DNA from: Bacteroidota bacterium
GTDB taxonomy: Bacteria; Bacteroidota; Bacteroidia; B-17B0; Aurantibacillaceae
Length of the DNA: 34,690 nt
NCBI GenBank assembly: GCA_013288015.1
Contig: JABDCR010000028.1
Coordinates: 1-34,690, forward strand
Direction of reading: 5' to 3'
Position numbers and translations under genes: made by a program
Shown: positions 9,297 through 16,825 of the stretch, piece after piece
Layout: each line of letters opens with the position of its first letter
Numbering within the stretch: position 1 is the stretch's first letter
The notes under the pieces: generated by a model
The model's input: the letters and a program-made list of their open reading frames with translations, nothing else
What the model was told of the DNA's origin: nothing
Databases searched by the model: none

Positions 9297-9908
9297 ATGG
9301 CAAAAACAAACCCTAAAGTAGACGCCTATATTTTAAAGGCACAACCCTTTGCACAACCTATTTTAAATCATTTACGCAAATTGGTACATCAGGCTTGCCC
9401 TGATGTGGAGGAGACTATTAAATGGGGCTTTGCTGCTTTTGATTATAAAGGCCCGTTTTGCACTATGGCCGCTTTTAAACAGCATTGTGCTTTTGGCTTT
9501 TGGAAAGCAGCTTTAATGAAAGATGCTGATAAATTAAAAAGGGCTCAAGGCAACTCTATGGGGCATTTAGATAGGCTTACTAGTTTAAAAGATCTTCCGT
9601 CGGACAAACAAATGATTAGCTATTTAAAAGAGGCTATGAAAATAAATGAGGCAGGACTTAAATTAGTTCCCCGTAAAAAAAACACAGATGAAAAACCATT
9701 AGCGGTCCCACCTTATTTTAAAACAGCTTTAAGTAAAAATAAAAAAGCGGCGGAGCAGTTTGCAAATTTTGCACCTGGACAAAAGAAAGAATACATTTTG
9801 TGGTTAACCGAAGCTAAAACCGAAGAAACCCGAAATAAACGCATGGAGCAGGCTGTTGAATGGATTAGTGAAGGGAAAATCAGGAATTGGAAATATTTGA
9901 AAAAGTAA
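9297..9908 (+). CDS. DUF1801 plus YdeI/OmdA-type two-domain protein
   Basis: The 203-residue protein joins two domains. Residues about 15-115 match the DUF1801 pattern (ILNHLRKLVHQACPDVEETIKWGFAAF ... FCTMAAFKQHCAFGFWKA). Residues about 130-195 match the YdeI/OmdA type (PPYFKTALSKNKKAAEQFANF ... EYILWLTEAKTEETRNKRMEQAVEWI). The C-terminal family was named from proteins linked to bacteriocin or peptide protection in enterobacteria; that role should not be assumed here. There is no signal peptide, so it is cytoplasmic. It stands alone and converges with the next gene, leaving two bases. A second DUF1801 protein, without the YdeI domain, is encoded at 22117-22572. Confidence 0.85.
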   Translation: MAKTNPKVDAYILKAQPFAQPILNHLRKLVHQACPDVEETIKWGFAAFDYKGPFCTMAAFKQHCAFGFWKAALMKDADKLKRAQGNSMGHLDRLTSLKDLPSDKQMISYLKEAMKINEAGLKLVPRKKNTDEKPLAVPPYFKTALSKNKKAAEQFANFAPGQKKEYILWLTEAKTEETRNKRMEQAVEWISEGKIRNWKYLKK

Positions 9909-9910
9909 GT

Positions 9911-10471
9911 TTAAGCCTTTATTGCGAACTTTATTTGCTTTAATAATTCTCTGGCATCATCTTCATTGAGTTGAACGCCCAAACGGTACGTTTTTGCGCC
10001 GTAGGTAAACGAAATACTTTCGGCACCCACTACCCAAAAAGACTCATTCATAAATTGAAAAAAATCATTTTTATTTTTTTCTACCAGTTGTAAGTCTTTT
10101 ATAAGCTCTATATCAAATTCCAGTTTTTTACCACGACCCGCTATATCTCTCCAGTAATTAAACTTGCCACTTTTAATCCATATTTTTTCTTTACCAAATT
10201 TTTTAAATAAAAAGGCTTTGCCAATTTTAAACTCAAAGTAAGCCCAAAAGCCTAACCAAACAAGTATGGCGGTTTTTGTGTTTACATTGGTAAGTGTAAA
10301 GTAGTTAGCCAATATTACAAAACCGCTAACTGTCCATAAAAAAAACCAGGCAAAAAGCATATATAGCTTCCAGTTGGCATCGGTAGGTATAATTACAAAA
10401 CTGCTTACACCATCAGCTTTTAAGGTGCTTATTCTTTTACCAATAACATCTATATTATTCTCCTTCTTCAC
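9911..10471 (-). CDS. Small two-TM membrane protein of unknown function
   Basis: I do not recognise the family. The 186-residue protein has a cytoplasmic-looking start rich in charges, two hydrophobic helices (about residues 34-56, LYMLFAWFFLWTVSGFVILA, and 66-84, TAILVWLGFWAYFEF), then a soluble beta-rich domain with alternating strands (KIWIKSGKFNYW, LEFDIELIKDLQLV, ESISFTYGAKTYRLGVQL) and a last helix (EDDARELLKQIKFAI). This layout resembles membrane-anchored PH-like (bPH) domain proteins, which is an inference from shape only. Its start lies inside the end of the pseudouridine synthase gene (17-base overlap), so translation is probably coupled. Confidence 0.75.
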   Translation of the reverse strand: MKKENNIDVIGKRISTLKADGVSSFVIIPTDANWKLYMLFAWFFLWTVSGFVILANYFTLTNVNTKTAILVWLGFWAYFEFKIGKAFLFKKFGKEKIWIKSGKFNYWRDIAGRGKKLEFDIELIKDLQLVEKNKNDFFQFMNESFWVVGAESISFTYGAKTYRLGVQLNEDDARELLKQIKFAIKA

Positions 10472-11528
10472 TTTCTTCTAAAGCTTTATGGGTACTATAT
10501 TTTCTCCATTTGTCTAATAAATTTTTCATATCATCAGGCAAATCGCTTTCAAATTTCATCATTTTTTTGGTTGCCGGATGTTCTATTTCTAAAAATTTTG
10601 CGTGTAAGGCTTGTCTTTGGCAAAGCGCAAAACAATTTTCTACAAACTTTTTGTAGGTGGCTGTTTTAGTTCCCTTTAGTATTTGGTCGCCACCATAATC
10701 TACATCATTAAAAATACGATGCCCAATAGATTTCATATGTACACGAATTTGGTGCGTGCGCCCGGTTTCAAGCGTGCATTCAACCAACGTAACATAACCA
10801 AAGCGTTCTAATACTTTATAATGTGTTACAGCATGTTTGCCCTGTGTTTCATCGGTAAACACATCCATAATTTTTCTATTACGAACATTTCTGCCAACAT
10901 TACCCGTAATAGTTCCTTCATCATTTAAAACATTTCCCCAAACAAGGGCAACATATTTTCTAGTTAAATCGTGGTCAAAGAATTTTTTAGCAAGTAGGGT
11001 TAAAGCAATTTCATTTTTTGCAACAATTAAAATACCCGATGTGTTTTTATCTATACGATGAACCAACCCTGGGCGAGGTGCATAAATATCGGTGCCCACT
11101 TTGCTTTGTGCAGGCGGTAAATTATTAAAATGAAATAGTAATGCGTTTACCAATGTACCATCTTCGTGCCCAAAGGCAGGGTGTACAACCATTCCGGCAG
11201 GTTTATTCACAATCATAATATCAGCATCTTCATACATGATATTTAATGGAATATTTTGCGGAATTAACTCAAAATTTTTGGGAGGATGAGGTAATAAAAT
11301 GGTTATAACATCAAATGGCTTGACTTTATAACTAGATTTTACTGATTTTCCATTTACCTGTATGTTGCCTCCATCGGCAGCAGCTTGTATTTTAGTACGA
11401 GACGCATTTGCCAGTTTGTGTAATAAATATTTATCTATACGTAAAAGAGCTTGCCCTTTATCTACTTCAATGCGGTGGTGTTCAAAAAGTTCTTGTTCGT
11501 CTTCCAGTAAATTTTTCCCTTCTATCAT
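10455..11528 (-). CDS. rluD: RluD-type 23S rRNA pseudouridine synthase (RluA family)
   Basis: The 357-residue enzyme isomerises uridines to pseudouridine in RNA. An S4 RNA-binding domain is at about residues 28-75 (IDKYLLHKLANASRTKIQAA), and the catalytic domain (about 95-330) contains INKPAGMVVHP in the form VNKPAGMVVHP and the signature PGLVHRIDKNTSGILIVAKN, where D160 is the catalytic aspartate. The later motifs ETGRTHQIRVHM and HALFLE-like HAKFLEIEHP are also present. A short acidic extension (LLEDEQELFEHH) precedes the S4 domain. The start codon overlaps the stop of the upstream T9SS cargo gene by four bases (ATGA), and the gene's end overlaps the next by 17. The RluD subgroup is inferred from the S4 domain and length; the exact target positions are not readable. 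Confidence 0.9.
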   Translation of the reverse strand: MIEGKNLLEDEQELFEHHRIEVDKGQALLRIDKYLLHKLANASRTKIQAAADGGNIQVNGKSVKSSYKVKPFDVITILLPHPPKNFELIPQNIPLNIMYEDADIMIVNKPAGMVVHPAFGHEDGTLVNALLFHFNNLPPAQSKVGTDIYAPRPGLVHRIDKNTSGILIVAKNEIALTLLAKKFFDHDLTRKYVALVWGNVLNDEGTITGNVGRNVRNRKIMDVFTDETQGKHAVTHYKVLERFGYVTLVECTLETGRTHQIRVHMKSIGHRIFNDVDYGGDQILKGTKTATYKKFVENCFALCQRQALHAKFLEIEHPATKKMMKFESDLPDDMKNLLDKWRKYSTHKALEESEEGE

Positions 11529-13549
11529 TTTGCTATTATAAGTTTCTGGGTATCGGTAAAGCCTTTATTAGTAAGGGCTTTTACCAAATACACACCACTT
11601 TGCAAAGATAGTGTATTTATTTTTTTGATAGAATCATCGGTTTGTTGCAATACTATATTACCTAATAAATCTGTTATAACTACATTAGAAATTACATCAC
11701 TTGATTGAATAAAAACACAATCGGCTGCCGGATTTGGATATAGACTAATATTTGTAGCTGTGTTTTTAAACTTATTGATTGCTAAAGTTTGCAGTGAATC
11801 ACCAAATACAGGATGTATCATTAAAGAGCCTTGATAATCGGGGTCTAAGTCACCTGGAAAAACATACCAATTAGTTCCATCTGCATTATAAAACATACTG
11901 TGGTGAAAATCGTAATTTCTGTCGAAGCCAATTGTAATTTCCGGACTGTCGTAAATTTGGTTAATGCCTAAATAAAAAATACTGCCTGTCGGAAGAGGCA
12001 CAGCATTTCTAAATTGGTAACGTAAAAAACTATTTTCTCTTTTAATGTTGCCATTTATTGCCGAATCAACAGGGAAATAAATATATCGCATAGTATCTGT
12101 ATAAATAACATTGCCTGGTACGCCAGCATTATCTGCCCAAACTATTATATTAAAAGGTACATTTTTTAAAAGGTCTACGTCAATTACGGGTTCGAAAAAA
12201 ATATCCATGGCACGTAAAGTGTCGGCTACATTTAATGTAAAACTCGCTGCTGTTTTATAATTACCAGCCCCGCCCGGGTCTATGCCGAAACCGGCTTCTG
12301 CACTGCCATCATCATAGGCATAATAATTACTAAACTTTTGATGGAAAGTTATCGTATCATTACGTGGGAATGTATCAACTGCTGGATGAGTAATAAAAAA
12401 CTTCATCGTAAATGAACTATCTGTAGCTAATAATGGATGCGGATACGCAAAACCATTTAAAGATGGGTGCATTATGGCATGATCAGCACAATAACCCGAA
12501 ACATTATAAGGGGGTAAATTGTTTGAACCATTTGTAGAAGAGTTTATTACAGAGCCAGTACTATTATTGTAGAAAAGATGGCTGCTCCCTATACTTACAG
12601 TACCTGTAAAATTACTTCTCAAACTTACACCAATACTATCTTTCATATCTGCTGCACCTGCATATTGGTTAAATGGCATTTGGCTATAATTTTTAAGCGG
12701 GCTTTGCAAATCATAAACAAAACTAACATCGCCAAAAACCTGAGCACTAAGAGGAGCGGTACTAAACATAGTATCTCCACTGTTTCTGTGATTATTAAGA
12801 TAAACTTCATCTATATGCCAATGGTCTACATCGCCACAGGCACCCGATAGGTTACGAAACCTGAATTTAAACCCATTATGAAAATAAGAAGTATCTAGTA
12901 TGGGTATCATTACTAAATGCCAGGTACTATCTGGGGCATAAGTGTACCCGCTTTGGGTCCAAACCTGTGTCCAGGTTGTATCTAATGGGCTGTAAAAATC
13001 AAGAAAAATATCATCGCCTGATTCTGGTTTTTCCCAATAACCCATGCCTTCAAAATAAAAACTTAAATATATGCTATCGACTGGAGAAAGTCCTATTCCG
13101 AAAAAAGGGATAGAATCTAAACGTATTGGAGCTGAATTCATTGTATCTGATGCAACACTGGTAAGCGTATTCAGGTTGTTTGATGCAATGGTAGAGTTAT
13201 AAGGGTAACCAAACTTATTTAAGCCATCAAAAGTAGCTACGCCTAAGGTTGGTGGTGCTATAGCCTTAGTTTGGTTTACAAATATGGATTGTGAGTTTGG
13301 CCATTTTATGCTATCGGGAAACGGACCCGCATACGAAAACTCATCATAAAACGGAAGCGTTAGGGTAGGGGTTGCTGTACTTTGGGTTCGGTTATTTGCT
13401 TGATTTACATGGTTTTGTTTAGCCTTATTTTTATGATATTCTATTAAAGTGGCATTACTGCGTAAAGGGTGCAGCATAGGTTTTTGCGCCTGCAAAGCAA
13501 ACGATACAATAACAAAAAACAGTAGCAGCTTAATTTTTTTAATCATCAT
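11525..13549 (-). CDS. T9SS-secreted protein of unknown function
   Basis: The 674-residue protein has a signal peptide (MMIKKIKLLLFFVIVSFALQAQ) and a C-terminal type A T9SS sorting domain (about 597-674; ISLYPNPAADCVFIQ ... ITDLLGNIV ... LQSGVYLVKA). Between them is an extended beta-rich exoprotein without a catalytic motif I can name. Residues about 190-250 (WEKPESGDDIFLDFYSPLDT, WHIDEVYLNN) look like a jelly-roll or MAM-like module, and the stretch YYAYDDGSAEAGFGIDPGG is a conserved segment seen in many Bacteroidota T9SS proteins. It is the first gene of an overlapping set with rluD. No exact -7 box was found upstream; a near match (TATCTTTA on the minus strand, about 13627-13634) is the best candidate. 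Confidence 0.85.
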   Translation of the reverse strand: MMIKKIKLLLFFVIVSFALQAQKPMLHPLRSNATLIEYHKNKAKQNHVNQANNRTQSTATPTLTLPFYDEFSYAGPFPDSIKWPNSQSIFVNQTKAIAPPTLGVATFDGLNKFGYPYNSTIASNNLNTLTSVASDTMNSAPIRLDSIPFFGIGLSPVDSIYLSFYFEGMGYWEKPESGDDIFLDFYSPLDTTWTQVWTQSGYTYAPDSTWHLVMIPILDTSYFHNGFKFRFRNLSGACGDVDHWHIDEVYLNNHRNSGDTMFSTAPLSAQVFGDVSFVYDLQSPLKNYSQMPFNQYAGAADMKDSIGVSLRSNFTGTVSIGSSHLFYNNSTGSVINSSTNGSNNLPPYNVSGYCADHAIMHPSLNGFAYPHPLLATDSSFTMKFFITHPAVDTFPRNDTITFHQKFSNYYAYDDGSAEAGFGIDPGGAGNYKTAASFTLNVADTLRAMDIFFEPVIDVDLLKNVPFNIIVWADNAGVPGNVIYTDTMRYIYFPVDSAINGNIKRENSFLRYQFRNAVPLPTGSIFYLGINQIYDSPEITIGFDRNYDFHHSMFYNADGTNWYVFPGDLDPDYQGSLMIHPVFGDSLQTLAINKFKNTATNISLYPNPAADCVFIQSSDVISNVVITDLLGNIVLQQTDDSIKKINTLSLQSGVYLVKALTNKGFTDTQKLIIAK

Positions 13550-13667
13550 CTTTATTTTATTTCTATCGGAGTTTTAGGTGTTTTTACCTCACTACAACGA
13601 AAGAAAGCGCTTTTTATTTTAGCCTATAAAGATATATTAAATTTTTTGTTGTTTTAAAGAGGGTAGA

Positions 13668-13684
13668 ACTGGGGAAAACCCAGT
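13668..13684 (-). other. Short hairpin in the gap between the PASTA gene and the T9SS gene
   Basis: ACTGGG and CCCAGT form a perfect six-pair stem around a five-base loop. It lies 50 bases after the PASTA stop in a 185-base gap. No clean T-tract follows on the minus strand, so a terminator role is only possible. Confidence 0.35.
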
Positions 13685-13734
13685 AAATCTCTTACCGAAA
13701 TAGATTTTTTACAATTAACAAAATAAGAGCGGAA

Positions 13735-14529
13735 TTAATCTTCTTTTTTACTTAGAAGCTCTATTTTCTTTTTATCAGCCGTAATATATAAATCTATTTT
13801 GGCGCCTGTATTAAGTTCTTTATCCTTTCCAAAAGCCGGAGTTTGCCTATAAACAATGGCCTCACAACTGTCTTCAACCGATTTATCTGCTGTTATATTT
13901 CCTATTTGTAAGGAAGAAGACTGTATTTTGTTTTTTGCATCACAAAAATTTAATCCTAATAAATTGGGTAAAGAAATAGTTTCGTTGTTACTGCCTTTAC
14001 CTACCTGCAATTCAATTACCGAGCCTTTTTTTACAGGTGTGCCAGGCACAATTTCTTTGCCTTTATAAAATTGTTTTATAACGCAATTTTTACAAGCATC
14101 AGCAACATATTTAATGTTTGCTTTTAAGCCATAACTTTCTACCATAGCAACTGCTTGTCGCACCGACCTGTCAATCAATTTTGGCATTTCTATTTGAGGG
14201 GGTAACATAGAGGTTACGTATAAATAAATTACACGGTTTTCTTTTACCTCGCTTTCTTTCTCAGGGTCTTGCTTAATAATAGTGCCTGGTGTTTGTTGTG
14301 TACTATAAATAGAATCTATAATTTGATAACGCAGTTTTTTATCTTTTATAAAGTCGTTCAATTCTGCAATGGGTTTACCTGTAAAATCAGGTACATTAAC
14401 GGTTATGTTATGCTGCGTATAATTGGCAACCATTTTAAAACTAACCCAAAGTAGCAATATAGCAATTACAATGGCTATGCCTGCATGAATAAAGAATTTT
14501 TTGGTTTTAATAAATTTAAAGTAACTCAT
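13735..14529 (-). CDS. Membrane-anchored protein with three PASTA domains
   Basis: The 264-residue protein has one N-terminal membrane helix (about residues 13-33, FIHAGIAIVIAILLLWVSF) and three PASTA domains on the periplasmic side: about 40-106 (VPDFTGKPIAELNDFI ... GTIIKQDPEKESEVKENRVI), about 110-176 (MPKLIDRSVRQAVAMVESYGL ... PGTPVKKGSVIELQVG) and about 185-251 (LPNLLGLNFCDAKNKIQSS). In Gram-positives PASTA domains bind peptidoglycan or beta-lactams on Ser/Thr kinases and PBPs. Here there is no kinase or transpeptidase domain, as is usual for stand-alone Bacteroidota proteins. A CxxC pair (ACKNC) in domain 2 and two further Cys in domain 3 could form disulfides. The start codon is one base after the potassium-channel stop, so the two are co-transcribed and probably translationally coupled. 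Confidence 0.9.
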   Translation of the reverse strand: MSYFKFIKTKKFFIHAGIAIVIAILLLWVSFKMVANYTQHNITVNVPDFTGKPIAELNDFIKDKKLRYQIIDSIYSTQQTPGTIIKQDPEKESEVKENRVIYLYVTSMLPPQIEMPKLIDRSVRQAVAMVESYGLKANIKYVADACKNCVIKQFYKGKEIVPGTPVKKGSVIELQVGKGSNNETISLPNLLGLNFCDAKNKIQSSSLQIGNITADKSVEDSCEAIVYRQTPAFGKDKELNTGAKIDLYITADKKKIELLSKKED

Positions 14530-14530
14530 A

Positions 14531-15544
14531 TTAGGTCAACAACTCTTTTAGTTTTTTAATTTGTTCGGCATTGCCTAGTACAAATATTTTTGCCGATGGT
14601 ATAATTCTGGTATCAGCATCGGGGTTAATAATATACTCTCCGGCAGCGGTTTTAAACCCAATAATATTAGCCCCCGATTTATTTCTAATCTCTAAATCGC
14701 GTAGTGTTTTGTGGCGTAAGCGTTCAGGAATATTTTCAAACGTAATTTCCTCCATGTTAACTGAATCGCCTTCTTGCCCAACTATATGATCAATAAATTC
14801 AATAACATCAGGCTTCATAATTAAAGATGCCATGTGCGCACCGCCCACTTTATCGGGCATTATAACGTTGTTGGCGCCGGCAATTTTAAGTTTAGTATCA
14901 GAGTTATCTTCGCTGGCTCGACTAATAATAGTAAGGTTTGGGTTTAAGTTTCGGGCTGTAAGTACAATAAATAAGTTATGGGCATCTACAGGCAATGTGG
15001 TTACTAAAGCTTTCGCCCTAAGTATACCGGCTTTAAGTAGTACTTCATCCAATGTGGCATCGGCATTTATTACCAAATCGCTATACTGATGTTGCATAGA
15101 GTTTGTAAGCTCCGCATTTTTTTCGATTACAATAAAACGTTGTTTGTGTTTTTTCAGCACTTGAGCAGCTTGCCTGCCATTACGACCATAACCACAAATT
15201 ATCACATGGTCGCTTAATTTTTTTATCGTTTCGTTCAATTTTCTGTTCTTATATAGTTGGTTAAACTCACCATCAAATACAAAACGAGTTACAGCACTAA
15301 TGGAGTAAGCAAATATACCAAAACTTATCATCACCAAAAAAGCGGTAAACATTTTCCCCCACACGTCAAGCGGGTGTACCTCTTCAAAACCAACGGTAGC
15401 AATCGTAATAATGGTCATGTAAAAAGCATCAATTAAATTGTAGCCACAAATTAATTGGTAGCCTACAGTTCCTAAAATGGTAATGCCCATTAATAAGTAA
15501 AGAGGAAGTAGAAAGCGACTGTATGATTTTAAATCGTTAAACAT
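14531..15544 (-). CDS. Two-TM potassium channel with RCK (TrkA-N/TrkA-C) domain
   Basis: The 337-residue protein has two membrane helices (about 11-33 and 65-88) flanking a pore loop with the filter TIATVGFEEVHP (residues 47-58). An RCK domain follows: TrkA-N with the nucleotide-binding GYGRNG at 118-123 and the acidic E141 at the end of the second strand (FIVIEKN), then a TrkA-C-like region (about 250-337; EEITFENIPERLRHKTLRDLEI). Such channels pass K+ (tetramers, with RCK rings gated by ligand such as Ca2+ or nucleotides). The filter reads TVGF-EE where TVGYGD is standard; F for Y is known in bacterial channels, but loss of the Gly-Asp pair makes selectivity uncertain. The PASTA gene follows after one base. 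A terminator of the upstream slyD-like gene lies just before it, so its own promoter should be in the 78-base gap; no exact box was found there. Confidence 0.88.
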   Translation of the reverse strand: MFNDLKSYSRFLLPLYLLMGITILGTVGYQLICGYNLIDAFYMTIITIATVGFEEVHPLDVWGKMFTAFLVMISFGIFAYSISAVTRFVFDGEFNQLYKNRKLNETIKKLSDHVIICGYGRNGRQAAQVLKKHKQRFIVIEKNAELTNSMQHQYSDLVINADATLDEVLLKAGILRAKALVTTLPVDAHNLFIVLTARNLNPNLTIISRASEDNSDTKLKIAGANNVIMPDKVGGAHMASLIMKPDVIEFIDHIVGQEGDSVNMEEITFENIPERLRHKTLRDLEIRNKSGANIIGFKTAAGEYIINPDADTRIIPSAKIFVLGNAEQIKKLKELLT

Positions 15545-15563
15545 GGTATAAAATTAATAATAA

Positions 15564-15595
15564 AAAAGCTGCCCTGTTTTTAAGAGCAGCTTTTG
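15564..15595 (-). terminator. Intrinsic terminator after the SlyD-like gene
   Basis: AAAAGCTGC and GCAGCTTTT form a nine-pair stem with a loop of about 13 bases. On the minus strand the stem runs into a six-T tract. It sits 28 bases after the SlyD-like stop and before the channel gene. Confidence 0.75.
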
Positions 15596-15622
15596 TTTTT
15601 TCTATAAAATAAACTAAGTCTA

Positions 15623-16135
15623 TTAATGATGATGCCCATGCGGACCATGTACATGTCCGTGCTCAAGCTCCTCTGCGGTAGCTTCGCGTACATCTAATAC
15701 GCTGCCTACAAAATGCAAATCGTACCCGGCTAATGGGTGGTTAAAATCCATTACAACGTGTTTATCGCCAACTTCAACAACCATGCCTTGCATTTGATGG
15801 CCTTCGCTATCAAGCATTGGCAATTCTTCACCTTCTTTTACACGTTCTGAATCAAATTTGCCTTCCACATGAAAAGCTTCTTTAGGAATTTCAGCTACAT
15901 AATCTCCATTATGCTCGCCGTATGCTTTATCGGCTTTTATATGAAAGTCGAAAGCATCGCCTGCTTGTTTGCCCGCTAAGTTTTTTTCAAAATCTTCAAT
16001 CATGCCACCTGCACCGTATAAAAACACAAAAGGTGCCTCGGTAGATGTTTGTTCAATTAATTCTTCTGGTTCTTGGTCTAATTTACCGGTTAAATGATAG
16101 TTTACCGATACTACTTTGTTCTTTTCAATCTTCAT
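15623..16135 (-). CDS. SlyD-like FKBP-type peptidyl-prolyl isomerase with His-rich tail
   Basis: The 170-residue protein follows the SlyD layout: an FKBP half (VSVNYHLTGKL ... PFVFLYGAGGMIEDFEKNLAGKQAGDAFDF), an inserted chaperone flap (about 70-125; AYGEHNGDYVAEIPKEAF, GMVVEVGDKHVVMDFNHPLAGYDLHF) and a return to the FKBP strands (VGSVLDVREATAEE). It catalyses cis/trans isomerisation of X-Pro bonds and acts as a folding helper in the cytoplasm. The C-terminus HGHVHGPHGHHH is a metal-binding tail like that of E. coli SlyD, which supplies nickel to hydrogenase; whether nickel is the ligand here is not shown. Conserved residues NHPLAG match the SlyD family. It has its own promoter box and terminator and looks monocistronic. 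Confidence 0.92.
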   Translation of the reverse strand: MKIEKNKVVSVNYHLTGKLDQEPEELIEQTSTEAPFVFLYGAGGMIEDFEKNLAGKQAGDAFDFHIKADKAYGEHNGDYVAEIPKEAFHVEGKFDSERVKEGEELPMLDSEGHQMQGMVVEVGDKHVVMDFNHPLAGYDLHFVGSVLDVREATAEELEHGHVHGPHGHHH

Positions 16136-16227
16136 GCTTTTTAAAATTATTAGTTTTTAGTGGGGCATTTATCTCTATACTAATTATGAGTTTATTAAAA
16201 GTAAATTCCTTACGCCCTATATCGTTT

Positions 16228-16235
16228 CAAAGGTA
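16228..16235 (-). promoter_or_regulatory. -7 box (TACCTTTG) for the SlyD-like gene
   Basis: An exact match on the minus strand, 92 bases before the start codon, placed just after the HU terminator. No TTG at -33 spacing was seen. Confidence 0.5.
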
Positions 16236-16250
16236 TAAAAATACTTAAAT

Positions 16251-16281
16251 AAAAAAGCCTCACATTTCTGCGAGGCTCTTT
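16251..16281 (-). terminator. Intrinsic terminator of the HU gene
   Basis: AGCCTC and GAGGCT form the outer stem, with CA/TG pairs continuing inside around a GAAA loop on the minus strand, followed by TTTTTT. The hairpin is nearly the same sequence as the one at 30978-31012 (see findings). Confidence 0.85.
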
Positions 16282-16299
16282 TATAGTGTGAACTAAAAA

Positions 16300-16575
16300 T
16301 TACTTGTTAACTTTTTTAGCTAAGTCTGAACCAGCTTTAAATTTAACTACTTTTTTAGCTGCAATTTTAATTTCTTTCCCTGTTTGAGGGTTACGGCCCA
16401 TACGAGCAGCGCGTTTAGAAATTGAAAAAGAACCGAAGCCTACTAAAGCAATACGGTCACCTTTTTTTAATTGTTTTTCCAAAGTTTCGATTGTAGCTTC
16501 TAAAGCACGACCAGCGTCAGCTTTTGTTAATTTAGAATGTGCTGCAATTGCATCGATTAATTCACCTTTGTTCAT
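16300..16575 (-). CDS. HU-family nucleoid DNA-binding protein
   Basis: The 91-residue protein matches the standard length and pattern of [29 protein letters not shown] (helical dimer core), [31 protein letters not shown] (strands and start of the DNA-gripping arm with the intercalating Pro after Asn) and [17 protein letters not shown]. It bends DNA and helps compact the nucleoid. Transcription appears to be from a well-formed promoter at 16620-16650 and ends at a strong hairpin, so it is a single-gene unit. The 16576-16619 leader is A/T-rich and contains a T-rich (on +) stretch but no Shine-Dalgarno sequence, as is usual in this phylum. Confidence 0.97.
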   Translation of the reverse strand: MNKGELIDAIAAHSKLTKADAGRALEATIETLEKQLKKGDRIALVGFGSFSISKRAARMGRNPQTGKEIKIAAKKVVKFKAGSDLAKKVNK

Positions 16576-16619
16576 GTTTTTGTTTTTTTAGGGTTAAACT
16601 TAATTTTAATTGAACAGAG

Positions 16620-16650
16620 CAAATGTATATACGAAAGTCTTGCTTGTCAA
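16620..16650 (-). promoter_or_regulatory. Promoter of the HU gene (TTG-N20-TACATTTG)
   Basis: On the minus strand, TTG at 16650-16648 is followed after 20 bases by TACATTTG at 16627-16620. Both elements and the spacing match the Bacteroidota sigma factor consensus. The start codon lies 44 bases after the box. Confidence 0.8.
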
Positions 16651-16825
16651 TAGGTGTAGGTAAAAAAAGTGGTGTAATTGTTGATAAACAGCCCATTTGT
16701 TAATAAAATGTACTGAAACACCCACTGAATGTAGGCTTCAACCCGCTAACAACCCACGTTTGGCTCCTAATAAACACTTTTTGGTAATGAATGCCTGTAA
16801 GCTATACTGATAAAGGAATCTATTT
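16651..16825. other. Non-coding gap between the HU promoter and fmt
   Basis: This is the upstream part of a 250-base gap. No frame with a credible start is present. It holds a stretch at 16680-16701 that resembles 19502-19522 (GTTGATAAACAGCC against GTTGAAAAACAGCC, continuing to a shared TTGTT). No terminator hairpin for fmt was recognised. Confidence 0.5.

Noticed and set aside
9297..9908. Bacteriocin immunity gene
   Set aside because: The YdeI-type domain alone does not show this role, and no bacteriocin or transporter gene is adjacent.
13735..14529. PASTA protein as part of a Ser/Thr kinase
   Set aside because: The protein has only a membrane helix and three PASTA domains, with no kinase domain in it or nearby.
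16679..16689. TTGATAA-like stretch resembling a DnaA box
   Set aside because: It is a single copy with a mismatch, and no dnaA, dnaN or cluster of boxes is present.
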